A stretch of DNA of 37,790 nt from an uncultured Bacilli bacterium (GTDB taxonomy: Bacteria > Bacillota_I > Bacilli_A > RF39 > UBA660), in the NCBI GenBank assembly GCA_947625215.1, contig CANQNL010000005.1, positions 1 through 37,790 of the forward strand, in the 5' to 3' direction. The position numbers and the translations under genes are program-made. Shown here one piece after another: positions 24,580-32,357 of this stretch (the stretch's first letter is position 1; each line of letters starts with the position of its first letter). Under the pieces are notes generated by a model that had not been told where the DNA came from, searched no databases, and saw nothing but the letters and a program-made list of their open reading frames with translations.

Positions 24580-24621
24580 AATATTACCTATATAAAATTA
24601 AGTTGTTTATAAGGAGGTTAT

Positions 24622-26301
24622 ATGAAATATATAAAAAATGGACTAACGGTTATTAAGAATAATTATAAAAAAATTTTATTAGGATTTTTAATTATAATCA
24701 TTGCTTTTGTTTTAGTTGAAACTTTAGACATTTTAAATAAGCAAAAGTTAAAAGCAAATTTAAAAAATGAGTCTTGGCTTCGTAATAATGTTGCTATTAC
24801 CAAAGATGAATCATTAGGTGATAACATCTATAAAGTAATAAAAAATGAAAATATAACTATTTATAATGTTAAATTTCAAAAAATAGTTGATGAAAAAATT
24901 GACTTATTTACTAGAGATAATGATGATATTATTGTGATTTATAATCCTTATGGTACTAATAATTTAAGTGTTAATGTTTATTTTAAAGATGAAGATATAA
25001 AAGAAGTTAAATATAAAATAAAAACAGATAAACAAAATATCAAAGATTTTGAAAGAACTTTAGTAAATAACGATAATTCATCTTATGAATTAATTGGACT
25101 ATTCCCTGGATATAATAATGAAGTCATCGTTACTAAAACTTTAAATGATGGTAGTAGGAAAGATTATACATTTAATGTTGATTTAAGTAATATTAAAACA
25201 TATGCCGAGACTAAACTTAAAACCGAAAATGGCACAAGTAAAGAAAGTTTAACCGATGGGTTATATTCAATGCTTGGTAATGATTCCGATGATAAAGATT
25301 ATCTAGCTTTATATGATAATGATGGCGTTATCAGAAGTGAAATTCCAATTATCGGTTACAGGGCTCACGCCATATTATTTAATGAAGATAAGATGTATTT
25401 TAGTATTTCACAAACTAAAATAGCCGAAATGAATAATTTAGGTAGGATTACAAAAATTTATAAAACAGGAGATTATCAGTTACATCACGATTATACTTTT
25501 GATAAAGATGGAAATTTATTAGTCTTAGCCAACAACACCAAAAAAGAAACTGAAGAAGATACGATTATAAAAATCGATAAAAAAACTGGTAAAGTGACTG
25601 AACTTTTAGATTTTGAAGATATATTTAAAGATTATGTAGATACATGCACGTTAGATACTAAATCGGCAAGAGATGAAGGCGAAGATGGTTTAGACTGGCT
25701 TCACTTAAATTCGATTGAATATGTTGATGGTGATGTTATTGTTAGTAGTAGGGAAACATCTTCAATTATAAAAATTTCAAATATTGAAGATAAACCAAAG
25801 CTAGAATATATTTTAAGTAATGATAAATTTTGGCAAGAAACTGATTTTGAAGATTATGTATATCAAAAGAAAGGTGATTTCCTTATTCACGCAGGACAAC
25901 ATTCAGTTAGATATAGTAAGATTAATGAAGATGAATACTATTTAACTTTCTTCAATAATAATTACGGAGTATCTAATAGTCAGCCAGACTTTGATTATAG
26001 TACTTTAGGTATTAAGAATAATAATCCATTTAAAGGAGACAAATCTTATTACTATGTATATAAAGTAAGTGAAAAAGACAAAACCTTTGAATTAGTTTCT
26101 AGTTTTGATTTAGAATATTCAGGGATTGTCAGCAGCGTTCAAAATATCGGTGATAATATTGTTACTGATTCTGGTACGGCTGGAGTATTCGCCGAATATG
26201 ATAAAGACTATAATTTAATTAGAAAATATAAAGCTAAAATGAATAAATATATGGTATATAGAGTACTTAAATATGATTTTAATAATTTTTGGTTTAAATA
26301 A
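24622..26301 (+). CDS. membrane-anchored arylsulfate sulfotransferase
   Basis: 559 residues after AAGGAGG. N-terminal anchor at about residues 18-38, then a beta-sandwich domain (about 60-200) and a propeller of repeated strands. Arylsulfotransferase (AssT, PF05935) landmarks: YRAHAILFNEDKMYFS, YQLHHDYTFDKDGNLL, LDWLHLNSIEYVDGDVIVSSRETSSII (the His and Arg of the sulfate pocket) and FLIHAGQHSVRY with H423/H427, one of which should be the sulfated His. The enzyme moves sulfate between phenols without PAPS, outside the membrane. It stands alone; no DsbA/DsbB-like partner is visible. Substrate unknown. Confidence 0.85.
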   Translation: MKYIKNGLTVIKNNYKKILLGFLIIIIAFVLVETLDILNKQKLKANLKNESWLRNNVAITKDESLGDNIYKVIKNENITIYNVKFQKIVDEKIDLFTRDNDDIIVIYNPYGTNNLSVNVYFKDEDIKEVKYKIKTDKQNIKDFERTLVNNDNSSYELIGLFPGYNNEVIVTKTLNDGSRKDYTFNVDLSNIKTYAETKLKTENGTSKESLTDGLYSMLGNDSDDKDYLALYDNDGVIRSEIPIIGYRAHAILFNEDKMYFSISQTKIAEMNNLGRITKIYKTGDYQLHHDYTFDKDGNLLVLANNTKKETEEDTIIKIDKKTGKVTELLDFEDIFKDYVDTCTLDTKSARDEGEDGLDWLHLNSIEYVDGDVIVSSRETSSIIKISNIEDKPKLEYILSNDKFWQETDFEDYVYQKKGDFLIHAGQHSVRYSKINEDEYYLTFFNNNYGVSNSQPDFDYSTLGIKNNNPFKGDKSYYYVYKVSEKDKTFELVSSFDLEYSGIVSSVQNIGDNIVTDSGTAGVFAEYDKDYNLIRKYKAKMNKYMVYRVLKYDFNNFWFK

Positions 26302-26318
26302 AAGAAAGAGTAAATAAA

Positions 26319-26429
26319 ATGCAAAAAATATGTGAAAAATGTAGTAAAGAGATAGTAGAAGATTCTAAATATTGTCGTTATTGTTAATTTAAAAACAAAG
26401 ATACTAAAGTAGAAGAAAATAAAAATTGA
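26319..26429 (+). pseudogene. zinc-ribbon stump interrupted by a stop
   Basis: ATG 26319 opens MQKICEKCSKEIVEDSKYCRYC and stops at TAA 26385-26387, exactly where a zinc ribbon (CxxCxxxIxxxxxYCxxCG) would continue with Gly. The same frame then reads FKNKDTKVEENKN to a second stop at 26427-26429, as in zinc-ribbon-linker proteins. Both CxxC pairs are intact, so the 22-residue form could still bind zinc. Weak ribosome site (AAAGAAAGAG). Confidence 0.5.
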
Positions 26430-26462
26430 TAAAAGTACAAATAAATAACCAAAGGAGGAAAA

Positions 26463-27935
26463 ATGTATATATTAAAAAATGCTTTAATTTCTATTACAAG
26501 AAATAAAGGTAGGAATTTACTTATTGGAATAATTATAGTTGTAATCGCTTTAGCTTCAGCCGTTACACTAGCCATCCGCAATTCAGCTAGTTCGCTTATT
26601 AACTCGTATGAAAACAAATACGATGTTAAAGCTACTATCGGGGTCAACAGGGAAAATATGCGTGGTGGTATAAGGACTGAAGAAGGTATGAGTGATGAAG
26701 ATAGAGATGAAAAAAGAGAAGAGATGCAGGAAGTTTTTGCAAAGGCCAGTAATATTACCGAAGATGAAATTAACAAATATGGTGATAGTAAATATGTCAA
26801 AGAATACTATTATCAAGTATCAGTAGGAGTTAATGCTGATGATTTAGAAAAAGCTAGTATGGAAAATAGTGAAAATAACGATAAAGTAGGTGGTCCTGAA
26901 AATGGTGGAAGAGAAAAATTTAATGGGATGAATGATTCTGATTTTACCTTAACAGGCTATTCAACTTTATCAGCAATGGAAGATTTTATAAATGGTAGAT
27001 ATAAAATTACCGAAGGTAAAATTAGTACTGATATGAAAGATAACTCGTGTGTAATCAGTGAAGAATTAGCCACTTTAAATGATATTAAACTAAATGATGA
27101 AATTTCCTTTACCGACCCTAATAATGAAGACAATAAAATAACTTTAAAAGTTGCCGGTATTTATGATGAAGAAAGTGATACTGAAGGTATGATGGGTATG
27201 TTTGCTGAATCAGCTAACAACATCATTACTAATGCTAATGTGGTAAATAATTTTACCCAAAATGATGAAGATATTCATAAGACTATAACACCAACTTTTA
27301 TTTTAACTAGTAAAAAAGATGCTCAAAAGTTTGAAAAAGAGCTTACTAGTAAAGGCTTAAGTGAATACTTAACCGTTCAAACCAATTTAGATGAAGTAGA
27401 AAATTCAACTAAAACCATATCAAATGTTAAAACATTTGCCACGACTTTTCTAATTATTACTTTAATTATTGGTGGAGCTATTTTATTTGTTATCAGTATG
27501 ATAAATATTCGTGAGCGAAAATATGAAATAGGTGTTTTACGAACGATTGGAATGAAGAAAAGCCATTTAACTATGCAATTTGTTTGTGAACTTTTAATTG
27601 TATCATTTGTAAGTTTACTTATTGGTACCGGTCTTGGAGCTATGTGCAGTGTACCTGTTTCTAATCATTTATTAGAAAGTGAAATATCAAATAGTGAGGC
27701 CCAAAAACAAAATGTTGAAAATAACTTTGGTGGTCACGGTGATAAACCGATGTTTGATAAAATAAATGGAACCGTAGAAGTAGAGGCTTTTGATTCGATT
27801 GATGCGGCGGTTGATCTAAAAGTATTATTAGAGTTACTAGGCATTGGAGTCGCTTTAACATTAGTAAGTGCGTTAGCTTCAATGATTAGTATTCAAAAAT
27901 TTTCGCCACTTACGATTTTAAAGGAGAGAAGCTAA
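26463..27935 (+). CDS. MacB-type ABC transporter permease
   Basis: 490 residues after AAAGGAGG. One N-terminal helix (about 18-38), a large extracytoplasmic domain (about 40-320) rich in Asp, Glu and Asn, and three C-terminal helices (about 320-345, 370-395, 455-478) with NIRERKYEIGVLRTIGMKK, the cytoplasmic coupling motif of MacB/FtsX permeases. Such exporters work by mechanotransmission rather than by carrying substrate through the membrane. TAATG overlap with the ATPase gene. An odd feature is the Met/Gly/Arg/Glu-rich insert near residue 65-85. Confidence 0.9.
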   Translation: MYILKNALISITRNKGRNLLIGIIIVVIALASAVTLAIRNSASSLINSYENKYDVKATIGVNRENMRGGIRTEEGMSDEDRDEKREEMQEVFAKASNITEDEINKYGDSKYVKEYYYQVSVGVNADDLEKASMENSENNDKVGGPENGGREKFNGMNDSDFTLTGYSTLSAMEDFINGRYKITEGKISTDMKDNSCVISEELATLNDIKLNDEISFTDPNNEDNKITLKVAGIYDEESDTEGMMGMFAESANNIITNANVVNNFTQNDEDIHKTITPTFILTSKKDAQKFEKELTSKGLSEYLTVQTNLDEVENSTKTISNVKTFATTFLIITLIIGGAILFVISMINIRERKYEIGVLRTIGMKKSHLTMQFVCELLIVSFVSLLIGTGLGAMCSVPVSNHLLESEISNSEAQKQNVENNFGGHGDKPMFDKINGTVEVEAFDSIDAAVDLKVLLELLGIGVALTLVSALASMISIQKFSPLTILKERS

Positions 27936-28597
27936 TGAAAGAAATATTAAAATTAGATAATGTTAGTTACAGGTATGCTGATGCGGAAAAAGATGACTAT
28001 GTTCTTAAAAATATAAATTATAAATTTGAATTAGGTAAAGTGTATGCGATTAAAGGAAGAAGTGGTAGTGGTAAGACAACATTACTTTCCCTTATAAGTG
28101 GTCTTGAAACTAATTATGATGGTAAAATCACTTATGATAATCAAGATCTAAAAAACATCAATTTAGACACTTATCGTAATACTTATGTGGGAATTATCTT
28201 TCAAAGTTACAATTTACTTCCACACCTAACAGCTAGTGAAAATATAATTTTATCAATGGATATTAGTAAGACTAAAGAAAAAGATAAAAAAGGTAAAGCC
28301 ATTAAACTTATGGAAAGTGTTGGCTTAAATAAAAATTTCGCTAGTAGAAGAGTATTAAAACTTTCAGGTGGTGAGCAACAGAGAATTGCTATTGCTAGAA
28401 GTTTATCTTATAATCCTAAAGTTATTTTAGCTGATGAGCCTACAGGAAACTTAGATAAAGAAACTGAAGATGAAATTCTTAACATATTTAAGTCACTCGC
28501 GCATAAAGAAAATAAATGTGTAATAATAGTTACTCATTCTAAAAATGTTTGTGATGAAGCGGACAAAGTATATGAATTAAAAAAGCATAAAAGTTGA
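27935..28597 (+). CDS. MacB/LolD-type ABC transporter ATP-binding protein
   Basis: 220 residues. Walker A GRSGSGKTT (41-49), Q-loop IFQSYNLLPHLTASENI, signature LSGGEQQRIAIARSL, Walker B VILADEPTGNLD and the H-loop VTHS. Shares its first base with the stop of the permease gene, so the two make one transporter. A terminator follows, separating it from the beta-helix protein. Confidence 0.93.
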   Translation: MKEILKLDNVSYRYADAEKDDYVLKNINYKFELGKVYAIKGRSGSGKTTLLSLISGLETNYDGKITYDNQDLKNINLDTYRNTYVGIIFQSYNLLPHLTASENIILSMDISKTKEKDKKGKAIKLMESVGLNKNFASRRVLKLSGGEQQRIAIARSLSYNPKVILADEPTGNLDKETEDEILNIFKSLAHKENKCVIIVTHSKNVCDEADKVYELKKHKS

Positions 28598-28627
28598 AAA
28601 CTGTTAAAAATGTTTTAAAATATTGGC

Positions 28628-28663
28628 AAAGTAGTATATTCAAAATGAATATGCTGCTTTTTA
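28628..28663 (+). terminator. terminator of the ABC pair
   Basis: AAAGTAGTATATTCA and TGAATATGCTGCTTT pair with two G-U, followed by T's. Confidence 0.7.
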
Positions 28664-28812
28664 TGTAAAAAAAGTATAATTTTATAAACAGTAAAAGAAA
28701 TTTTGCTTTGGTATGGTATAATGATTTTGAAAGTTGGATGTCAATATCTTTTTAATGTTTTTTTAACATTTATAATGTATATTCTAGTTATTAAAAGAAG
28801 GGGAGAAAAGTT

Positions 28813-30606
28813 ATGCAAAGAAAAACAAAAAATATTATATCTATTGTTATTATATTATTATTGTGTGGAAGCATTGTTTTTACTGGATATTTAAATACAA
28901 AATCAAACAATAATAGCAGTATGCCTAATGTGGGTCAAAGTAGTAATCAAACATTAGAAAATTCAAATGAAAATAATCAAGATGAACCGCCTGCAAAACC
29001 AGAAGGCGAAATGAATAATGAGCAAGGTAATGGCAATTCAAATATGGAAGAGCCACCAGCAAAACCTGATGGAGATAATAATGATGGGATACCACCAGAG
29101 ATGCCAAATGATAACGGTAGTATGGAGCAAATAGGAGGTCAGCCAGAAAATAATAATTATATTTATTTGATTATTTTGGGGTTAGAAAGTTTAGTATTAT
29201 CTATTATGATACTTTATTTATTGATGTCAGGATTCAATAAAAAAACTTTAAAAGCAACTTTTATAAATACTGATAAAATAATAATCTATATTTTAGGAGT
29301 TATCATTTTGACAAGTGGACTTACTTTTACTGAAAATCTAATTACTAATAAATATAAAAATAATGTAACTATTAATAATCCTAGCCAAAGTATGGGAGCA
29401 GGGCAAAATACAAATATTTCTTATTCGGCTGTAAAAGAGATTACCAAATCATTAGCAGAAACAAGTGGTGAATATGAAAGTTCAAAAAATGACGAAAATG
29501 CTATTTTAGTTAGTGGAGATATTGATGTAACTCTATCAGATATTAAAGTAGATAAAAGTGGCGATTCAGATGGTGGTGATAATACCAGTTTTTATGGTAC
29601 TAATTCGGCAATTTTATCTAAAGATGGAGCTAATTTGATTCTTAAAAATATGACAATAAATACAAATGCTACGGGTGCTAATGGTGTATTTAGTTATGGA
29701 GGCAGCGCAACTACTAATAATACAAATAGTGATGGCACACAAGTAACAATAAGTGATTCTAAAATAACGACAACAAAAGATAACTCAGGTGGAATTATGA
29801 CAACTGGTGGCGGAACTATGGATGCCAAAAATCTTACCATCAATACTAAAGGCGTATCAAGTGCTGCCATTAGATCAGATCGTGGTGGCGGAAAAGTAAA
29901 TGTTGATGGTGGAACATATACGACAACTGGTGCAGGTTCCCCTAGCATTTATTCAACTGCTGATATAACAGTAAAAAATGCCTCTTTAATTTCTACGGCA
30001 TCAGAAGGTGTGGTAATTGAGGGAAAGAATAAAATAACTCTTGAAAATGTAACTTTAACTGATACTAATAATAAATTAAATGGACAATCTACAACTTATA
30101 AAAATATTTTTCTATATCAATCTATGAGTGGAGATGCCAGTGCGGGTGTGTCAGAGTTTAGTGCTACTGATTCTACAATAACTACAAATAAAGGTGATAC
30201 TTTCTATATTACTAATACAAGTTCTAAAATAATTTTAAATAATAATAAGTTTACAAATAATGATTCTACTGGCAACTTTTTAAGAGCCAAAAAAGATTCT
30301 TGGGGAAGTAATGGTTCAAATGGTGGCATTGTAGAATTAGTAATGGAAGATCAAAAAGCCAAAGGTAATATTGCAATAGATTCACTTTCAACTCTTGATA
30401 TGGCTATGAAAACAAACTCTTCTTATGAGGGAACAATTAATGGCGAAAATGATGCTAAAAAGATAAAATTAACATTAGATAAAACATCAAAAATAAAATT
30501 AACAGGTAATAGTTATATAACATCTCTTGATAATTCTGATAGTAGTAATAGTAATATTGATTTTAATGGTTATAAATTATATGTAAATGGTAAAGCGATA
30601 AATTAA
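28813..30606 (+). CDS. membrane-anchored proline-rich beta-helix protein
   Basis: 597 residues; AAGGGGAG before ATG. Helix 1 at about 8-25, an extracellular-looking Pro/Asn/Glu linker (residues 30-112) with repeated EPPAKPEG/EPPAKPDG, a helical pair at about 116-140 and 153-171, then about 400 residues of Thr/Ser/Asn/Gly-rich right-handed beta-helix (repeats such as TTGGGTMDAKNLTINTKG; DRGGGKVNVDGGTYTTTG). This is the adhesin-like type of gut Firmicutes. An extended -10 (TGGTATAAT, about 28710-28718) lies upstream. The preceding MacB-like pair may export or maintain it, but a terminator lies between. Binding partner unknown. Confidence 0.75.
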   Translation: MQRKTKNIISIVIILLLCGSIVFTGYLNTKSNNNSSMPNVGQSSNQTLENSNENNQDEPPAKPEGEMNNEQGNGNSNMEEPPAKPDGDNNDGIPPEMPNDNGSMEQIGGQPENNNYIYLIILGLESLVLSIMILYLLMSGFNKKTLKATFINTDKIIIYILGVIILTSGLTFTENLITNKYKNNVTINNPSQSMGAGQNTNISYSAVKEITKSLAETSGEYESSKNDENAILVSGDIDVTLSDIKVDKSGDSDGGDNTSFYGTNSAILSKDGANLILKNMTINTNATGANGVFSYGGSATTNNTNSDGTQVTISDSKITTTKDNSGGIMTTGGGTMDAKNLTINTKGVSSAAIRSDRGGGKVNVDGGTYTTTGAGSPSIYSTADITVKNASLISTASEGVVIEGKNKITLENVTLTDTNNKLNGQSTTYKNIFLYQSMSGDASAGVSEFSATDSTITTNKGDTFYITNTSSKIILNNNKFTNNDSTGNFLRAKKDSWGSNGSNGGIVELVMEDQKAKGNIAIDSLSTLDMAMKTNSSYEGTINGENDAKKIKLTLDKTSKIKLTGNSYITSLDNSDSSNSNIDFNGYKLYVNGKAIN

Positions 30607-30623
30607 GATATTTATATAGCAAA

Positions 30624-30653
30624 CTATAATTAAAAAAGTGAGCGATTTTTCTG
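30624..30653 (+). repeat. leader repeat, copy 1 (degenerate)
   Basis: ATAATTAAAAAAGTGAGCGA and then TTTTTCTG: the 3' part of the leader found at 30978-31023 and 34404-34449, with two changes, one of which turns the start codon ATG into CTG. Confidence 0.6.
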
Positions 30654-30834
30654 GTAAGTAAAAAATTAACTGAAGCAGAAATATAAGAAAAAATCAGAAA
30701 AGTTGATGATTCTATGGCCAAAGAGGGTATGCCACTTACAAAAGAAATTAAACAAAAGCTTTATAATTGTATTACTGGCAAATCTACTTATGAAAAAGAA
30801 AAAAATAATAGAAAAATATAGGAAAATTTATAGA
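30651..30834 (+). pseudogene. dead VbhA-like Fic antitoxin
   Basis: Clear copy of the intact antitoxin at 34447-34638, with three lesions: ATG changed to CTG, a CAA codon changed to TAA at codon 12, and a 5-base deletion near the end. The inhibitory motif is preserved as SMAKEG, which fits the Fic antitoxin consensus (S/T)xxxE(G/N) better than the intact copy (AMAQEG). The rest, MPLTKEIKQKLYNCITGKST, is nearly identical in both. The Fic N-terminal fragment follows directly, as in a normal antitoxin-toxin pair. Confidence 0.8.
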
Positions 30835-30943
30835 TAACAATAAGTATTCTTATGATTCAACTTCTGATTATTGTTATGAAGAAACCGATATTTTAATTAA
30901 TTTATTTAATATTACCAATAATTATGATTTATATAATAGATGA
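30830..30943 (+). pseudogene. N-terminal fragment of a VbhT-like Fic toxin
   Basis: The frame from the altered start (ATA for ATG at 30830) encodes DNNKYSYDSTSDYCYEET and then DILINLFNI to a stop at 30941-30943. This matches the opening of stand-alone Fic toxins (D-K-Y-x-Y, YCYP-x-T-D-x-LINKLxI). The catalytic domain is missing. In the antitoxin copy at 34631 the homologous start is MDNKY. Confidence 0.6.
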
Positions 30944-30977
30944 TTAATATAACTAATGATATTTTAGGGGAAATATG

Positions 30978-31023
30978 GTATAATATTTACATAAAATAAT
31001 TAGAAAAGTGAGTGATTTTTATG
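30978..31023 (+). promoter_or_regulatory. leader repeat, copy 2: promoter -10 and ribosome site of the Fic gene
   Basis: TATAAT at 30979-30984, TTTACATAAAATAATTA and then GAAAAGTGAGTGATTTTT to the ATG. It differs at a single position from 34404-34449. No good -35 is found. Confidence 0.65.
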
Positions 31024-31755
31024 AATGCAAAACAAATAAAAACAGCTTTAATAGAACAAAAAAATATTGAATTAAAGGGAAATTTATACCATAAAACACA
31101 AATTGATTTTGCCTATAATACAAATCATTTAGAAGGATCAACAATAACACCTGATGAGACTGCTAGTATATATGACACTGGAACAATTTTAACTAGTGGT
31201 GATAAAGTAATTGTGTTAAAAGATATGACGGAAACTAAAAATCATTTTACTTTATTCAAATATATGCTTGATACAATAGATGAGCCTTTAACAGAGGATA
31301 TAATAAAAAAATATCACTTTATATTAAAAGATGGCACCTTAACCGATACCGAAAAGCAATGGTTTAATGTTGGTGATTATAAAACAAAAAAGAATTTTGT
31401 TGGCGAAATTACAACCTCACTTCCTAAAAATGTAGCCAAGGATATGAAATCATTGTTAGAGTGGTATCATAACATAAAAAACAAATCTATAGAGGATATT
31501 ATAGAATTTCATGTTCGTTTTGAAAAAATTCATCCATTTCAAGATGGCAATGGAAGAGTAGGACGTATTATTATGTTTAGAGAATGTTTAGCAAACGATA
31601 TTATACCTTTTTATATTGAGGATAGAAATAAGGAATTTTATATAAGAGGGATAAGAGAATACCAATTACATAACGACAAAACTTATTTAATAGATACATG
31701 TTTAAATAGTCAAGACAATTATGAAAAAATGGCAAAATATTTTTTAGAAGATTGA
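31021..31755 (+). CDS. Fic family protein (class II, self-inhibited)
   Basis: 244 residues from ATG 31021; the GTG at 31012 lies in the ribosome site. The active loop is canonical, HPFQDGNGRVGR (H171). An N-terminal inhibitory motif T34-NHL-E38-G39 fits (S/T)xxxE(G/N), which makes it a class II Fic that blocks its own ATP site; TITPDET follows. Fic enzymes AMPylate protein Tyr/Ser/Thr. The gene lies directly behind a dead antitoxin/toxin pair and shares the leader of the intact antitoxin. Target unknown. Terminator follows. Confidence 0.92.
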   Translation: MNAKQIKTALIEQKNIELKGNLYHKTQIDFAYNTNHLEGSTITPDETASIYDTGTILTSGDKVIVLKDMTETKNHFTLFKYMLDTIDEPLTEDIIKKYHFILKDGTLTDTEKQWFNVGDYKTKKNFVGEITTSLPKNVAKDMKSLLEWYHNIKNKSIEDIIEFHVRFEKIHPFQDGNGRVGRIIMFRECLANDIIPFYIEDRNKEFYIRGIREYQLHNDKTYLIDTCLNSQDNYEKMAKYFLED

Positions 31756-31777
31756 TATTTAATATCAATGTTTTTTT
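31751..31777 (+). terminator. terminator of the Fic gene
   Basis: ATTGAT and ATCAAT pair around a short AT-rich loop, followed by T7; overlaps the stop codon. Confidence 0.6.
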
Positions 31778-31851
31778 AAAACAAAAACGTCGCAAAATAT
31801 GTTTTGTTATTTGTGTAGAATTAGTTATTAGATAAATGTGGTGAGATTTAT

Positions 31852-32328
31852 ATGATAGATGTAAAAGATATCGAAGAAAAGAAAATTGATGAAAATTATA
31901 AATTTAGAAGGTATTTAAAAGTATATGCTGACGAGAAAACTTTAGATAAGCAATTTAAAAATCTTCATAATAAATATTTTAAAGACTTTGATTGTGCAAA
32001 ATGTCGAAACTGTTGTAAAGAGCTTGGAATATCAATGACAGAATATGAATTAAAAAAAATATGTAAGGAATATAACTATGATATAGATGAACTCAAAAAT
32101 AAAGCTTTAACTGAAAATTATGGAGAATACATTGCTAGACCGTGTCCATTTTTAAAAGGAAGTAAGTGTAATCTTGATAAATTTAAGCCACAATCATGTA
32201 TTGATTATCCATATACTGATAAGCCAGAAAGATTATTCAGTTTACTTACGGTAGTTAATAATAGTAAGATTTGCCCGGTAGTGTATCAAATTTTAGAAGA
32301 TTTAAAAAAAGAATATAATTTTAAATAA
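31852..32328 (+). CDS. YkgJ-family cysteine cluster protein
   Basis: 158 residues. CAKCRNCC (C48, C51, C54, C55) and PCPFLKGSKCNLDKFKPQSC (C98, C106, C116) make the CxxCxxCC...C...C...C cluster of this family (PF03692), thought to bind iron or zinc; one more Cys is at 141. Function unknown, with possible links to rRNA or protein modification in relatives. GTGGTGAG before ATG. It starts a run of three genes with short gaps (29 and 12 bases). Confidence 0.85.
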   Translation: MIDVKDIEEKKIDENYKFRRYLKVYADEKTLDKQFKNLHNKYFKDFDCAKCRNCCKELGISMTEYELKKICKEYNYDIDELKNKALTENYGEYIARPCPFLKGSKCNLDKFKPQSCIDYPYTDKPERLFSLLTVVNNSKICPVVYQILEDLKKEYNFK

Positions 32329-32357
32329 AATTTAATTTATAAATGGAGTAATGATTT

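Noticed and set aside
28703-28894. 63-residue open frame from ATG 28703
   Set aside because: It begins before the -10 box of the beta-helix gene, has no ribosome site and overlaps that gene's start in another frame.
30607-31011. Long gene-free gap
   Set aside because: Not empty: it holds the dead antitoxin and Fic fragment described above.
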